A stretch of 64,000 bases of DNA from SB25 sp050180705 (GTDB lineage Bacteria; Bacteroidota; Bacteroidia; Bacteroidales; Tenuifilaceae): NCBI GenBank assembly GCA_050180705.1, contig JBFXDX010000001.1:248001-312000 (forward strand). Reading direction: 5' to 3'. A program made the position numbers and the translations under genes. A model generated the notes under the pieces. The model saw only the letters and a list, made by a program, of their open reading frames with translations, searched no databases and had not been told where the DNA came from. Shown here piece after piece: positions 1 to 9,494 of the stretch. Numbering within the stretch: position 1 is the first letter of the stretch; each line of letters begins with the position of its first letter.

Positions 1-255
1 GCATTTGGAGACATATATTCGAGAGGCGAACTAGACCTTAAATCAAAAGAAATTGCAGTAGTCGCAGCTTTAACGGCAATGGGAAATACACAGCCGCAGT
101 TAAAGGTCCATGTCAATGGAGCATTAAATACTGGAAGTTCTATTAATGAAATTAAGGAGGTAATTCTACAGATGTCGGCCTATTCCGGATTTCCCAGTTG
201 CATTAATGCAATGAATGCCCTAAAGGATGTTTTAAATGAAAGGCAGAGCCATTGA
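1..255 (+). CDS. Carboxymuconolactone decarboxylase-like protein, 3' part
   Basis: The frame is open from the first base of the window and stops at 253-255, so only the C-terminal 84 residues are present. The sequence (IYSRGELDLKSKEIAVVAAL, then KVHVNGALNTG and EIKEVILQMSAYSGFPSCINA) matches the all-helical CMD/AhpD-like fold. It is clearly paralogous to the next gene (identical pattern of LTA.G...PQLK.H.N..LN.G). No CxxC peroxidatic pair is visible in the retained part, so an AhpD-type peroxidase role is not supported. In this family the non-CxxC members include gamma-carboxymuconolactone decarboxylase and many uncharacterised proteins. The substrate is unknown, and the start lies outside the window. 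Confidence 0.85.
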   Translation, partial: AFGDIYSRGELDLKSKEIAVVAALTAMGNTQPQLKVHVNGALNTGSSINEIKEVILQMSAYSGFPSCINAMNALKDVLNERQSH

Positions 256-330
256 ATAAACGACGAGGAAGGAGTAATTGCTACAAATACCAACCACACA
301 GATAGACTAAAGGTAGGAGAGGAGGAGTTG

Positions 331-666
331 ATGAAATTAGATAGTTTACAGGTTAAAAAACTAAGATTGGCGTATGACGATTTTTCGCCAGAGTTGGTGA
401 GATTTGTACTTGAATATGGCTATGCAGATATTTTTTCGAGGAATAATTTGGATAAAAGATATCGGCAGATAGCAACAATTTCGGCACTAACAGCGTTGGG
501 AACAGCATTGCCACAGTTAAAGTTTCATATTAATGCAGGTCTCAACATTGGAGTAACTCCTGAGCAAATAAAAGAAATTATGCTACTAATAACTGTTTAT
601 GCAGGATTCCCTGCTGCTATTAATGGTGTAAATGTGTTGAAAGAAGTACTAATCGAACGAAGTTAA
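331..666 (+). CDS. Carboxymuconolactone decarboxylase-like protein
   Basis: This is a small (111 aa) helical protein of the CMD family: LSxLTALGTALPQLKFHINAG, then EQIKEIMLLITVYAGFPAAINGVNVLKE. It is a tandem paralogue of the truncated gene 75 bp upstream and is presumably cotranscribed with it. There is no cysteine at all, so it is not an AhpD-like disulfide peroxidase. The family also contains decarboxylases and proteins of unknown substrate. A strong purine-rich ribosome site (AGGAGAGGAGGAG, 315-327) precedes both a TTG at 328 and this ATG; the ATG is preferred. Seen: fold signature and duplication. Inferred: enzymatic role. Confidence 0.85.
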   Translation: MKLDSLQVKKLRLAYDDFSPELVRFVLEYGYADIFSRNNLDKRYRQIATISALTALGTALPQLKFHINAGLNIGVTPEQIKEIMLLITVYAGFPAAINGVNVLKEVLIERS

Positions 667-845
667 ATATTTTTAATGTTATGTAAGATAATGAAATAAG
701 AGAGTTGTTAATATATAAAATATCTACATGCAAAAAGTGATAGACTTGTTCTTGTGAATGAAACTCCCTTACAATTATATTGCAAAGGAGTTTCATTAGC
801 CTAGTTAAACTCTAACAATTGATTGAAATCATTCTATTTTAGAAT

Positions 846-2147
846 CTATTTTTTAAAAGAGTAGTTTATAACTAACTTAGGATGTAAATCGTTGTAACTA
901 CAATCACTTGAGGCAAAAAGCATACTTCTATAATACGATTCAGTAACAAGTTTCAGCATGTAACCAAAGTTATACGAAGGATTTTCTATCATATATTTTG
1001 CTGATTCTGTAATATCAATAGTATAGTTTTGGGTGTCAGAAGTACTCGTGGGAAGAACAACTTGATTTACGGTAGTGGTTGCAGGTTGATTATTCCATGT
1101 AACAGTGGATTCATCCCAGCTTTCAGTAATTCTTTGTAAAACGGATTCATTTGATCCACTCAATGTAGAATGGGTTCCATTTGAGGCCGAGTTGTAGCCA
1201 TAAAGAGTTAAGGTAACACTCTGAATAATAGCATTTGCAGGAACCGATGAGAAATCGAATTGTATTAATCCTCTAACATTAGTTGGAGCAAAGTTATTGG
1301 TCCAGGCCATTGCTGCAAAATCAGGATGTGTTCCATAGTTATTATCGGGGGATAAACTGGCTATCAATGCATCTTTCCCTTCAGTTGCGTTAGGTTGAAG
1401 TGTAATTGAACCGTTGCCAATAAAATTAGCTGTTAAGGTTACATCCTCAGCAGGTATTGTAAATGTGAAGTTTTGATCTGTGCTTACGATAGTTTCTTCT
1501 AGAGTCCAGTTGACAAACGAATATCCATGATTTGGAGTTGCTGTGATATAAACCTCTTCGCCTACAGAGTACTCTCCAGAACACGACACAACACCCGAAT
1601 TAGCTAAATTCATGGCGATGGTTAGTTTGCTTTTTTTTATAAAGTGTGCAGTAAGAGTAACATTCTCTGATGGGATTGTATAGTTGAAATTTGGATCTGT
1701 GCTTATAATGGTTTCTCCTTGAGTCCAGTTAACAAACGAATATCCAGAGTTTGGGGTGGCCGAGATATTAACCTCTTCGCCCACATTATGATCTCCAGAG
1801 CCATTAACAATACCCGAATTGGCGGGATCAACTGAAAGAGTAAGAACGTACACATTTAAAAAGTTTGCAGTTAACGATACATTTCTTGATGGAATAGTGT
1901 ACGAGAAGTTTGCAGTTGTGCTAACAATGGTAGTGCCCTCTGTCCAGTTAAGAAAAGAAAAACCTTCGTTAGATGTTGCTGCAAGTGAAATTTCATCCCC
2001 GGCAGTATATTCTCCATCGCCAGAAACGGTGCCTGAATTCTCAAGATTTGTAGAGAGAGTTAGTCTGTACTGTTTTTCATCTTCTTCGCAGTTAGTTAGA
2101 AAAAAAAGCATGCATAAACCTAAGATAATACATAATGAATTTCTCAT
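846..2147 (-). CDS. Surface lipoprotein with three InlB-type repeats and a DNRLRE domain
   Basis: The 433-residue protein begins with a lipoprotein signal ending in LTNC at Cys20. The following acidic run (CEEDE) resembles the Bacteroidota lipoprotein export signal, so surface exposure is likely. Residues about 28-240 hold three divergent InlB B-repeats, each with the pattern LTL..N..NSG.V.G.GEY..G.....A....GYSF.NWT...........NF.YTIP...VTLTANF. Residues about 245-433 form a DNRLRE (CBM96-like) beta-sandwich domain (DALIASLSPDNNYGTHPDF, WNNQPATT, HPKLVINY near the end). Such domains are associated with polysaccharide binding and cell-surface adhesion. It is a single-gene unit. The binding target cannot be read from the sequence. 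Confidence 0.85.
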   Translation of the reverse strand: MRNSLCIILGLCMLFFLTNCEEDEKQYRLTLSTNLENSGTVSGDGEYTAGDEISLAATSNEGFSFLNWTEGTTIVSTTANFSYTIPSRNVSLTANFLNVYVLTLSVDPANSGIVNGSGDHNVGEEVNISATPNSGYSFVNWTQGETIISTDPNFNYTIPSENVTLTAHFIKKSKLTIAMNLANSGVVSCSGEYSVGEEVYITATPNHGYSFVNWTLEETIVSTDQNFTFTIPAEDVTLTANFIGNGSITLQPNATEGKDALIASLSPDNNYGTHPDFAAMAWTNNFAPTNVRGLIQFDFSSVPANAIIQSVTLTLYGYNSASNGTHSTLSGSNESVLQRITESWDESTVTWNNQPATTTVNQVVLPTSTSDTQNYTIDITESAKYMIENPSYNFGYMLKLVTESYYRSMLFASSDCSYNDLHPKLVINYSFKK

Positions 2148-2478
2148 ATAATTTTTTTTATAGTTTAAGTATAAAGATAGAAAACAAATTTATTATTGCA
2201 ATACCCTTGAATGGTAGAGTTGAAGTATTATCAAATTCCTATTTTTTTGTGACAACACTTTCGACAGACTCATCAGGTAACAAATCCCATTCATTCATAA
2301 TTAAATAATATATTTTGCTACTTATTTTTTTGAAATATTTCTGTAAGTCGCATTATAATGAGGTTTAGTTTAGTCTACATGAATTGGTCTTAGAATTTAT
2401 TCTTTTTTATGGTATTGTGTTGCTAGTCATTTGTTTAAAAAATGTAACTTTATATAATTTACATATTAAAAAGGGTTG

Positions 2479-5376
2479 ATGATGAAAACACGACTTGTTG
2501 ATTATATCGATTTTGAGAAAGTTAATACTTTGCTCGAAGGATTCAACCAATCCACTGGATTTGTAACCGCAATTATTGATTCTGAAGGTAATATTTTGTC
2601 GAAATCAGGATGGCGGCAAATATGTACCGAATTTCATCGGGTTAATCCAGACACTAACAAGCGTTGTATTAAAAGCGATACCGTTTTAGCAGGAGAAATG
2701 GAGCGTGGGGAGAAATACCATTGCTATAGGTGCTTGAATGGGCTTATTGATGTTGCCGTACCTATCGTAATAAAGGGGGAACATATAGCCAATCTATTCT
2801 CGGGACAATTCTTTTTTGAAAAACCCGATTACTCGTACTTTAGAAAACAAGCTAAACAATTCGGATTTAATGAGGACGAATACATTGTGGCACTCGAAAA
2901 GGTTCCAATTATGTCGGAGGAAAAAGTTAAGGTGATAATCGACTTTTTACTCAACATGACTATGCTTATCAGTGAAATGACATTCCAACGAATGGAACTT
3001 ATCGAACTCAATGAGTCGTTACATGAGAGTGAAGAGACCTACCGAATGCTATATGAAAGTGTAAATGACGCTCTTTTCACATCAGAGATAAGTGAGGATG
3101 GAACCCTAGGAAAATTTATTCATGTAAACGAGGTGGCATGCCAACGGCTTGGTTATACGCAAGAAGAATTGTTGTCGATGACTCTCGCCGATATTATCTC
3201 CGAGAGAGAAAAGCACATTCTGTCATTCAAGATACAGCAGTTTTTAGATCAACAACATATTATTTCGGAGACAGAGCATGTTACTAAGGATGGAGAAATT
3301 ATTCCCATTGAGTTGAGCATAAATATCTCCAGGTTTAAAGGGCGAATTCTTATGCACTCAATTGCTCGCGATATTTCGGAGCGAAAACTTTCAGAATTAA
3401 TTATTAAGGAGAAAACAGAAGAAATTGAAGCGCAGAACGAGGAGTACCGACAAATTAATGAGGAACTCTATATAACCAAAGAAAGCGCTCTGGAAAATTA
3501 CGAAAGGTTACAAAGTATTTTCAGGGTTGCACCAGCTGGAATTGGAATGTTGAAGAATGGAATTTTGGTAGAGGTTAATCCTCTTATTTGTGATTTGCTG
3601 GGTTATGATATGTGCGAGTTGGTTGGTCAGGAGTCCAAAGTTCTATATCCTACCTTGCAGGAGTACGAGCGTGTAAAGGATAAAAAGAGTCAGCAAATAG
3701 AATTGTTTGGAACTAGTTCTATCGAAACTCAATGGAAGAAAAAGAACGATGGAATAGTGGATATTCTACTGTCGTCAACTCCTTTAGACATGAGGGATGT
3801 TTCCAAAGGATTAACTTTTGTTGCGCTCGATATCTCGGAACTAAAGGATACTATTAGTAAACTTGAGCAGAGCCGTGAGGATTATATTAACCTTTTCGAA
3901 AACCATGTGGCTGTAAAACTGTTAATTGATCCTAGCTCAGGCCAGATTATCGACTCGAACCATGCTGCTGCAAAGTACTATGGTTTCTCCCGCGAGGAAC
4001 TACGCCAAATGAATATCTCCCAAATTAATTTAGTTCCCAAAACTCGGCTCAAGGAGGCAATGGCAATAGCCCAGCAAAACAGAAGAATGCATTTTGAATT
4101 TAAGCATAAGTTAGCGGATGGTAGCATAAGGGATGTTGAAGTTTTTTCCAACACAATTACCTTTAATGGCAGGGAAGTGCTACATTCAATAATTCATGAT
4201 ATTACCGATAGAAAAAAAGCCGAAGAAGCACTTATGGCAGCTAAGGAAAAAGCGGAGGAAAGTGATAGACTTAAAACAGCCTTTCTACAAAACATGAGCC
4301 ACGAGATTCGTACACCTATGAATGCTATTATGGGTTTCTCTGAACTTTTGCTTCATAATTCGGGTGACAAGGCCAAACTCAAGAGTTTTACAGAAATTAT
4401 AAATGTTCGATGTAACGATCTTCTCAATATAATAAACGATATTTTGGACATATCTAAAATTGAATCGGGACAATTACCCGTTAATATAGAGGAGACCGAT
4501 CTCGACGACCTATTTGCAGAGTTATCCTTTTTCTTTAAAGAGTACCAGAAAAGAATCGATAAACAGCATATTAAGTTTAATTTGTTTCAGTTTTGTGTAA
4601 TGGAAGATAACTTAATTCTTACCGATAAAGTAAAACTTAAACAGATTTTTATCAATCTTATTAGCAATGCCTTTAAATTTACAAACGAGGGACATATTGA
4701 GGGTGGCTGTAAATTCGACGAAGAACATAACTTACTTTTTTACGTTTCGGACACTGGCATTGGAATCCCAGCCGAAGAGCACGAACATATTTTCGATCGT
4801 TTTATTCAGCTATACCACGAGGGAAAGAAAAATATTGGGGGTACTGGATTAGGGTTGTCAATAGTTAAGGCACTAGTAAATCTGCTGGGTGGTACTGTAT
4901 CTATAAAGTCTGAACTAGGAAAAGGAAGTACTTTTTATTTTACGCTTCCGTACAAGGCCGTTCAATCGAGAAAGCATGAACTTGAGAATATCGAGGTTGA
5001 CGTTAAATTTGATTTTCCCAACAGAACCATTCTTGTTGTAGAGGATGATCCATATAATGCCGAATATATTAGAGAAGTTGTATCGGATATTGGACTAACC
5101 GTTCTTGAGGCTGGGAATGGCAAGGAAGCCATCGAAAAATCTATTTCACAGGATGTAGACTTAGTGCTAATGGATATAAGGTTGCCCGATATTAGTGGTT
5201 ATGAAGCAACCTATCGCATAAAGGAACGAAAGCCCAACCTTAAAATTATTGCTCAAACTGCTTATGCCTCTCACGATGAGCGTAAAAAGGCTTTGAATAT
5301 GGGTTGTATCGATTACTTAAGCAAACCAATACAAAAAATGGTATTGCTGACGATGCTTCGAAAGCACTTGGCGTAG
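2479..5376 (+). CDS. PocR-PAS hybrid sensor histidine kinase/response regulator
   Basis: Order of domains in about 965 aa: PocR-type ligand-binding domain (about 1-175, with conserved Cys/His positions such as CIKSDT and YHCYRCLNGLIDVAVPI); three PAS domains (about 185-305, 345-455, 465-580); HisKA with NMSHEIRTPMNAIMGFSEL (phosphoacceptor His608); HATPase with GTGLGLSIVKALV; and a receiver domain with VEDD and the phospho-Asp in LMDIRLPD (Asp899). No transmembrane segment is seen, so it is probably a cytoplasmic sensor. There is no DNA-binding output, so the receiver probably passes phosphate on or acts intramolecularly. No partner regulator or Hpt gene is adjacent. Start: TTG2476, ATG2479 and ATG2482 are all possible after AAGGG (2471-2475). 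Confidence 0.93.
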   Translation: MMKTRLVDYIDFEKVNTLLEGFNQSTGFVTAIIDSEGNILSKSGWRQICTEFHRVNPDTNKRCIKSDTVLAGEMERGEKYHCYRCLNGLIDVAVPIVIKGEHIANLFSGQFFFEKPDYSYFRKQAKQFGFNEDEYIVALEKVPIMSEEKVKVIIDFLLNMTMLISEMTFQRMELIELNESLHESEETYRMLYESVNDALFTSEISEDGTLGKFIHVNEVACQRLGYTQEELLSMTLADIISEREKHILSFKIQQFLDQQHIISETEHVTKDGEIIPIELSINISRFKGRILMHSIARDISERKLSELIIKEKTEEIEAQNEEYRQINEELYITKESALENYERLQSIFRVAPAGIGMLKNGILVEVNPLICDLLGYDMCELVGQESKVLYPTLQEYERVKDKKSQQIELFGTSSIETQWKKKNDGIVDILLSSTPLDMRDVSKGLTFVALDISELKDTISKLEQSREDYINLFENHVAVKLLIDPSSGQIIDSNHAAAKYYGFSREELRQMNISQINLVPKTRLKEAMAIAQQNRRMHFEFKHKLADGSIRDVEVFSNTITFNGREVLHSIIHDITDRKKAEEALMAAKEKAEESDRLKTAFLQNMSHEIRTPMNAIMGFSELLLHNSGDKAKLKSFTEIINVRCNDLLNIINDILDISKIESGQLPVNIEETDLDDLFAELSFFFKEYQKRIDKQHIKFNLFQFCVMEDNLILTDKVKLKQIFINLISNAFKFTNEGHIEGGCKFDEEHNLLFYVSDTGIGIPAEEHEHIFDRFIQLYHEGKKNIGGTGLGLSIVKALVNLLGGTVSIKSELGKGSTFYFTLPYKAVQSRKHELENIEVDVKFDFPNRTILVVEDDPYNAEYIREVVSDIGLTVLEAGNGKEAIEKSISQDVDLVLMDIRLPDISGYEATYRIKERKPNLKIIAQTAYASHDERKKALNMGCIDYLSKPIQKMVLLTMLRKHLA

Positions 5377-5851
5377 TTGGTAATTTTTGTATGGTAATAT
5401 GTAGATCAGTTAAATGTTTAAGATGAGCATAAAAGTTATAAAAAAGAAAATCTTAACGATTAACTATTAATAACCAAGCATCCTTTTTTAGAGTTTTCCA
5501 TATGTAATCAACTACTAGGACGTTTCCATTTCTCGTAGAAGTTTAAAATCTCGACGGATTTAGGTAGCGATAGTTGACCACTATTCTATTTAGTTAACAT
5601 TGTTTGTCGGGACATGTTTTTTAATAATTAAGAAGTAGCAATAGGGGAGAGCCGTTGATAATTATATTCTTTGTCTGAAATTAGAATTTATATAGTATTG
5701 AAAGATATACTATAAAATATAAAATGATGAAACAAATTCTCGGTTACCTTCTTTTATTATTTTTAGGTTTTAAAGATGCCACTAATTTATGTTTTGTTGT
5801 GATATAGAAATCGTGTATTCCATTCAACAATTGGTATTCGATCAATTACAA
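5377..5851. other. Gene-free stretch after the hybrid kinase gene
   Basis: This AT-rich spacer has no convincing open reading frame, RNA gene or repeat. The only structure seen is the minus-strand terminator that begins directly after it. Confidence 0.5.
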
Positions 5852-5881
5852 AAATAGCGAGGAGTGATAACCTCGCTATTT
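5852..5881 (-). terminator. Rho-independent terminator of the lanthipeptide-like precursor gene
   Basis: A perfect 11-bp stem (AAATAGCGAGG, 5852-5862, and CCTCGCTATTT, 5871-5881) with an 8-nt loop lies 20 bp past the stop of the minus-strand gene. On the minus strand it runs into a T-rich tract (TTTTTGT). Confidence 0.85.
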
Positions 5882-5901
5882 AGTTAAGTAAAGATAGACG
5901 A

Positions 5902-6126
5902 TTAGTCACAAATGTATTGATTTGTTCTTGCATCGACAGATATACACGCACTGGTTGTAGGATCACATGATACAGTAAGATTACATCCACTTGTATTACA
6001 AATCCAAATAATACCATTGCCATCAGGATCGAGCGCTGCTTGTGATTGGTTTCCACCTACAACTTGAGCTTTTTCTTCGGTAGTTAGCACTGCAACTACT
6101 TTTTTGTCTAATTTAATTTTTTTCAT
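5902..6126 (-). CDS. Lanthipeptide-like natural product precursor peptide
   Basis: The 74-residue peptide has a leader of the Bacteroidota TIGR04149 type (MKKIKLDKKVVAVLTTEEKAQ followed by VVGG, GG at 24-25). The core of about 49 residues is rich in Ser/Thr and contains five Cys (ICNTSGCNL, VSCDP, SACIS, YICD). Members of this leader class are usually annotated as class I lanthipeptide or unmodified Cys-rich precursors that are cut after GG by a C39 transporter. No LanB, LanC, radical SAM enzyme or ABC transporter is encoded nearby, so the maturation route is unknown and any enzyme must act from elsewhere. It is a single-gene unit with its own terminator. The leader differs from the MKTLKELKGVK leader of the 16.8-18.8 kb peptides. 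Confidence 0.75.
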   Translation of the reverse strand: MKKIKLDKKVVAVLTTEEKAQVVGGNQSQAALDPDGNGIIWICNTSGCNLTVSCDPTTSACISVDARTNQYICD

Positions 6127-6157
6127 TTTGTTTTGAATTAATGTTAGTAATGTTTGT

Positions 6158-6165
6158 CAAATATA
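6158..6165 (-). promoter_or_regulatory. Candidate -7 box for the precursor peptide gene
   Basis: On the minus strand this reads TATATTTG, a full match to the Bacteroidota -7 consensus TAnnTTTG, 32 bp upstream of the ATG. A correctly spaced -33 TTTG is not evident. Confidence 0.4.
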
Positions 6166-6621
6166 TAAAAATGTAATACAATTTAAAATATTTTTAACTA
6201 AATAAGCATTTCAAGTTATTGATGCAATTATGTTTATATTTATACACTGTTCATGTTTTATAGCTTATGCCTAAATTGTTATTATTAGAATTCAATATAT
6301 AAACGTCGTGCTCGTCTATTTTCATTGTTTTATTATTAGGACATTTTTGAATGATAAGTTTTTATTATGGAAACAAAGGTAAGAGGGGCATTATAAATAT
6401 GTTTCTGGATAAAGTCTTAGAATTTTAACAACCAATCATCAATTGAATTTTGTGCATGATTAAGGATTGTAAGTTTGCTTCGGAGATTTTTGTTTATTAG
6501 TAGTTTATATTCTGTTGGTCGTCTTTTTTATGGAATTAACAGTGCTTTGGTTAATAATGTAGAGGGGGCTGCAATTTATATTTTATAAAATTTAATAATT
6601 AAATAGGTTTCTAATTTTTAC
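6166..6621. other. Gene-free AT-rich spacer between divergent genes
   Basis: No open frame or repeat can be supported here. It separates the minus-strand precursor from the plus-strand T9SS protein and must contain their upstream control regions. Confidence 0.4.
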
Positions 6622-6651
6622 TTTTGTATCAACTAACTAATGGTTAGTTTG
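6622..6651 (+). promoter_or_regulatory. Candidate promoter of the T9SS repeat protein
   Basis: TTTTG (6622-6626) and TTAGTTTG (6644-6651, one mismatch to TAnnTTTG) are spaced by 17 bp and lie about 40 bp before the ATG at 6693. This is consistent with a Bacteroidota sigma-70-type promoter, but the match is imperfect. Confidence 0.35.
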
Positions 6652-6692
6652 GCTTTTTTAATTTATTTCAAAATCATAATAATTATATTATA

Positions 6693-9320
6693 ATGAATAA
6701 GTTTTCTTTCTTTTTAATTGCTTTCTTATCCTGTTTTGGGTTAACCCATGCGCAGGATGTTTCCATTGACCTTTCGAATGTCAATTTTAACTGGGGCTGG
6801 GGAGGCGATGTCTCCTATAAGGTATCTACACCAGATCCAACTACAGGTGTTGGTTGCGATTCGGCCACGGTAACTTTAATTGATTTAAATATGGGATACT
6901 GGAGTGGAGTATTCTCATTACAATTTAGTAACACAACGGTGGCCGACTGGTCAAAGTATGAATCGATAGACCTGCTTATATACACTACTGCACCCACAAC
7001 CTTCGATGATAGTGTAACCTATGTAGGATGGGATAATATAAACAGTAAAAATCTAACAGTAAGTGTAAACGATGCCATGGAAACCACCACTACATCAATA
7101 GGTGAATGGCAGATTCTATCGTTGGATATTACCAAAACGTTGGTTGACGACTCTACTGGTGTTGTCTACCCATCGTTGGGAAGTTCCGATTTCAATGTAT
7201 CCAATGTTATTTGTGCTGTTGGCCTTGGTGCTTCAACCGCGAAAATATACATTGGAGGCATAACCTTTAAGGAAAAGAGTGTGGTTACTTCATTTACCGT
7301 TGCGGGAAAGAATGGTGCTACATCGCTAAGACGTAATGAAACCCTCCAGATGATTGCTTCCAACTTTGAACCATCAACCATTACCGATAGTTCGGTTGTA
7401 TGGAGTGTGTCGGACGAAAGTATTGCCAAAATAGATGCAACTTCAGGCCTTTTAACACCAGTAGCCCTTGGATCGGTTACTGTATATGCTCAAGCCCAAC
7501 TGGGAGGATTAATTAAATCAACCTCCATCAGCGTAGAACAATCAAACGATGCCACGTTGAAGAGCCTTACTGCTGATATTGGAACCCTTAGCCCCGATTT
7601 TTCTGCCAGTACAACGGAGTATGTACTTACCTTTGTAGCCGGAAATACAACCGTTCCTACTATTACAGCTACAGCAAACGATGCCAATGCTTCAGTATCA
7701 ATTACCCAGGCTAGTTACATGGAGGGAACCGCAACTGTACGGGTAACGGCTGAAGATGGAACAACCACGAAAACCTATACGGTAAATTTTTATATGATAT
7801 CCAACGATGCAACCCTTGGTAATTTAGCTACCGATGCTGGGTTGTTGACTCCTGACTTTGCCATTGAAACTACCGAATATACTGTAATCCTTGACTCAGG
7901 AACAACTACGGTTCCTACTATTACAGTATTGACAAGTAATCCGAATGCCAAAGTTTCGATAACCCCTGCCAATAGCCTAAGTGAATCGATGGTTATTTTG
8001 GTTACCGCCGAGGATGGAGTAACAACCAAAACATACACTGTTAGTTTCTATGTAAAATCGGATGATGCCACGTTGAAGAGCCTTACTGCTGATATTGGAA
8101 CCCTTAGCCCCGATTTTTCTGCCAGTACAACGGAGTATGTACTTACCTTTGTAGCCGGAAATACAACCGTTCCTACTATTACAGCTACAGCAAACGATGC
8201 CAATGCTTCAGTATCAATTACCCAGGCTAGTTACATGGAGGGAACCGCAACTGTACGGGTAACGGCTGAAGATGGAACAACCACGAAAACCTATACGGTA
8301 AATTTTTATATGATATCCAACGATGCAACCCTTGGTAATTTAGCTACCGATGCTGGGTTGTTGACTCCTGACTTTGCCATTGAAACTACCGAATATACTG
8401 TAATCCTTGACTCAGGAACAACTACGGTTCCTACTATTACTGTATTGACAAGTGATCCGAATGCCAAAGTTTCGATAACCCCTGCCAATAGCCTAAGTGA
8501 ATCGATGGTTATTTTGGTTACCGCCGAGGATGGAGTAACAACCAAAACATACACTGTTAGTTTTTATGTAAAATCGGATGATGCCACGTTAAAGAGTCTT
8601 ACTGCTGATGCTGGAACTATCAGTCCCGATTTCTCTGCCGATATTACAAGCTATACAGTAACCCTTCCTGTTGGAACAACAGCTATTCCAACCATTACAG
8701 CTATAGCAACCGACACAAAAGCCTCGGTTAACGTAACATCGGCAAGCAGCCTTAGTGGAACTACCAATATTAGAGTTGAAGCCGAGGATGGAGTAACAAT
8801 AAAAACCTATACGGTTAGTTTTCATGTAAAATCGAATGATGCAACACTCTACGATCTCTCCTCCGATGCCGGAACTATGAGCCCCGAGTTCTCCGCCGAT
8901 ATTACAAGCTATACGGTAACCCTTGCTGCAGGAACCACAACCGTTCCTACCATTACAGCAGCTGCAAACAGCTCGTATGCTACAGTTTCAATAGCTGATG
9001 CCAGCAGCCTTAGCGAGTCAACAAACGTTTTGGTTACCGCCGAGGATGGAACAACCAAAACCTATACTGTTAATTTTAAAGTCAATTCAACGGGGATAGA
9101 TACTCCTGCTAGCAGTAGCGTAGCCATATATCCAAATCCTACCACTGACTTTATTAATATAGTATGTGATAATGCCAAAACACCATATATTAGCGTATAC
9201 TCATTAACGGGTAGCTTGCTATATAGTGGTCGAACAAATCAAGTAGATGTATCGTCGTTTGTTGCGGGAATGTACTTGGTCGATGTTGATGGCATAAAGT
9301 ATAAGATTATCAAGAAGTAA
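6693..9320 (+). CDS. T9SS-exported protein with Ig-like and six cadherin-like repeats
   Basis: The 875-residue exported protein starts with a signal peptide (cut near THAQ, residue 21). Residues about 22-195 form a beta-rich domain reminiscent of carbohydrate-binding or discoidin-like modules. A BIG2-type Ig domain follows (about 200-285, VWSVSDESIAKIDATSGLLTP). Then come six cadherin-like beta-sandwich repeats (PF12733 pattern DATL..L..D.G.L.PDF....T.Y.V......T.VPTIT) to about 800. The last 75 residues are a type A T9SS sorting domain (IYPNPTTDFINI, then a C-terminal KIIKK). It is probably a cell-surface or secreted adhesin or substrate-binding protein. Repeats 1-2 and 3-4 are a recent DNA-level duplication (listed separately). 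It is monocistronic. Confidence 0.88.
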   Translation: MNKFSFFLIAFLSCFGLTHAQDVSIDLSNVNFNWGWGGDVSYKVSTPDPTTGVGCDSATVTLIDLNMGYWSGVFSLQFSNTTVADWSKYESIDLLIYTTAPTTFDDSVTYVGWDNINSKNLTVSVNDAMETTTTSIGEWQILSLDITKTLVDDSTGVVYPSLGSSDFNVSNVICAVGLGASTAKIYIGGITFKEKSVVTSFTVAGKNGATSLRRNETLQMIASNFEPSTITDSSVVWSVSDESIAKIDATSGLLTPVALGSVTVYAQAQLGGLIKSTSISVEQSNDATLKSLTADIGTLSPDFSASTTEYVLTFVAGNTTVPTITATANDANASVSITQASYMEGTATVRVTAEDGTTTKTYTVNFYMISNDATLGNLATDAGLLTPDFAIETTEYTVILDSGTTTVPTITVLTSNPNAKVSITPANSLSESMVILVTAEDGVTTKTYTVSFYVKSDDATLKSLTADIGTLSPDFSASTTEYVLTFVAGNTTVPTITATANDANASVSITQASYMEGTATVRVTAEDGTTTKTYTVNFYMISNDATLGNLATDAGLLTPDFAIETTEYTVILDSGTTTVPTITVLTSDPNAKVSITPANSLSESMVILVTAEDGVTTKTYTVSFYVKSDDATLKSLTADAGTISPDFSADITSYTVTLPVGTTAIPTITAIATDTKASVNVTSASSLSGTTNIRVEAEDGVTIKTYTVSFHVKSNDATLYDLSSDAGTMSPEFSADITSYTVTLAAGTTTVPTITAAANSSYATVSIADASSLSESTNVLVTAEDGTTKTYTVNFKVNSTGIDTPASSSVAIYPNPTTDFINIVCDNAKTPYISVYSLTGSLLYSGRTNQVDVSSFVAGMYLVDVDGIKYKIIKK
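7548..8579 (+). repeat. Near-perfect 516-bp tandem duplication inside the T9SS gene
   Basis: Two head-to-tail copies (7548-8063 and 8064-8579) differ at only about three bases by eye, with one amino acid change (Asn to Asp). The unit is exactly 172 codons, two cadherin-like repeats, so the frame is kept. The flanking repeats 5 and 6 have diverged much more. Confidence 0.95.
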
Positions 9321-9494
9321 TTGTTTAGCTGCAAAAGGGGATAGGCATTAAAATGCTCTACCTTACATTGTAAACTAAAAAATGTTTTAATGAATCCGTT
9401 TTGAAACTGTGCACGAGTGGTTACATTGAGAGCACTCATATTTAAAGCCAGTTTCTAGGCGGATTCTCTTTTGGCTTTATGCAGTGTAAACTAA

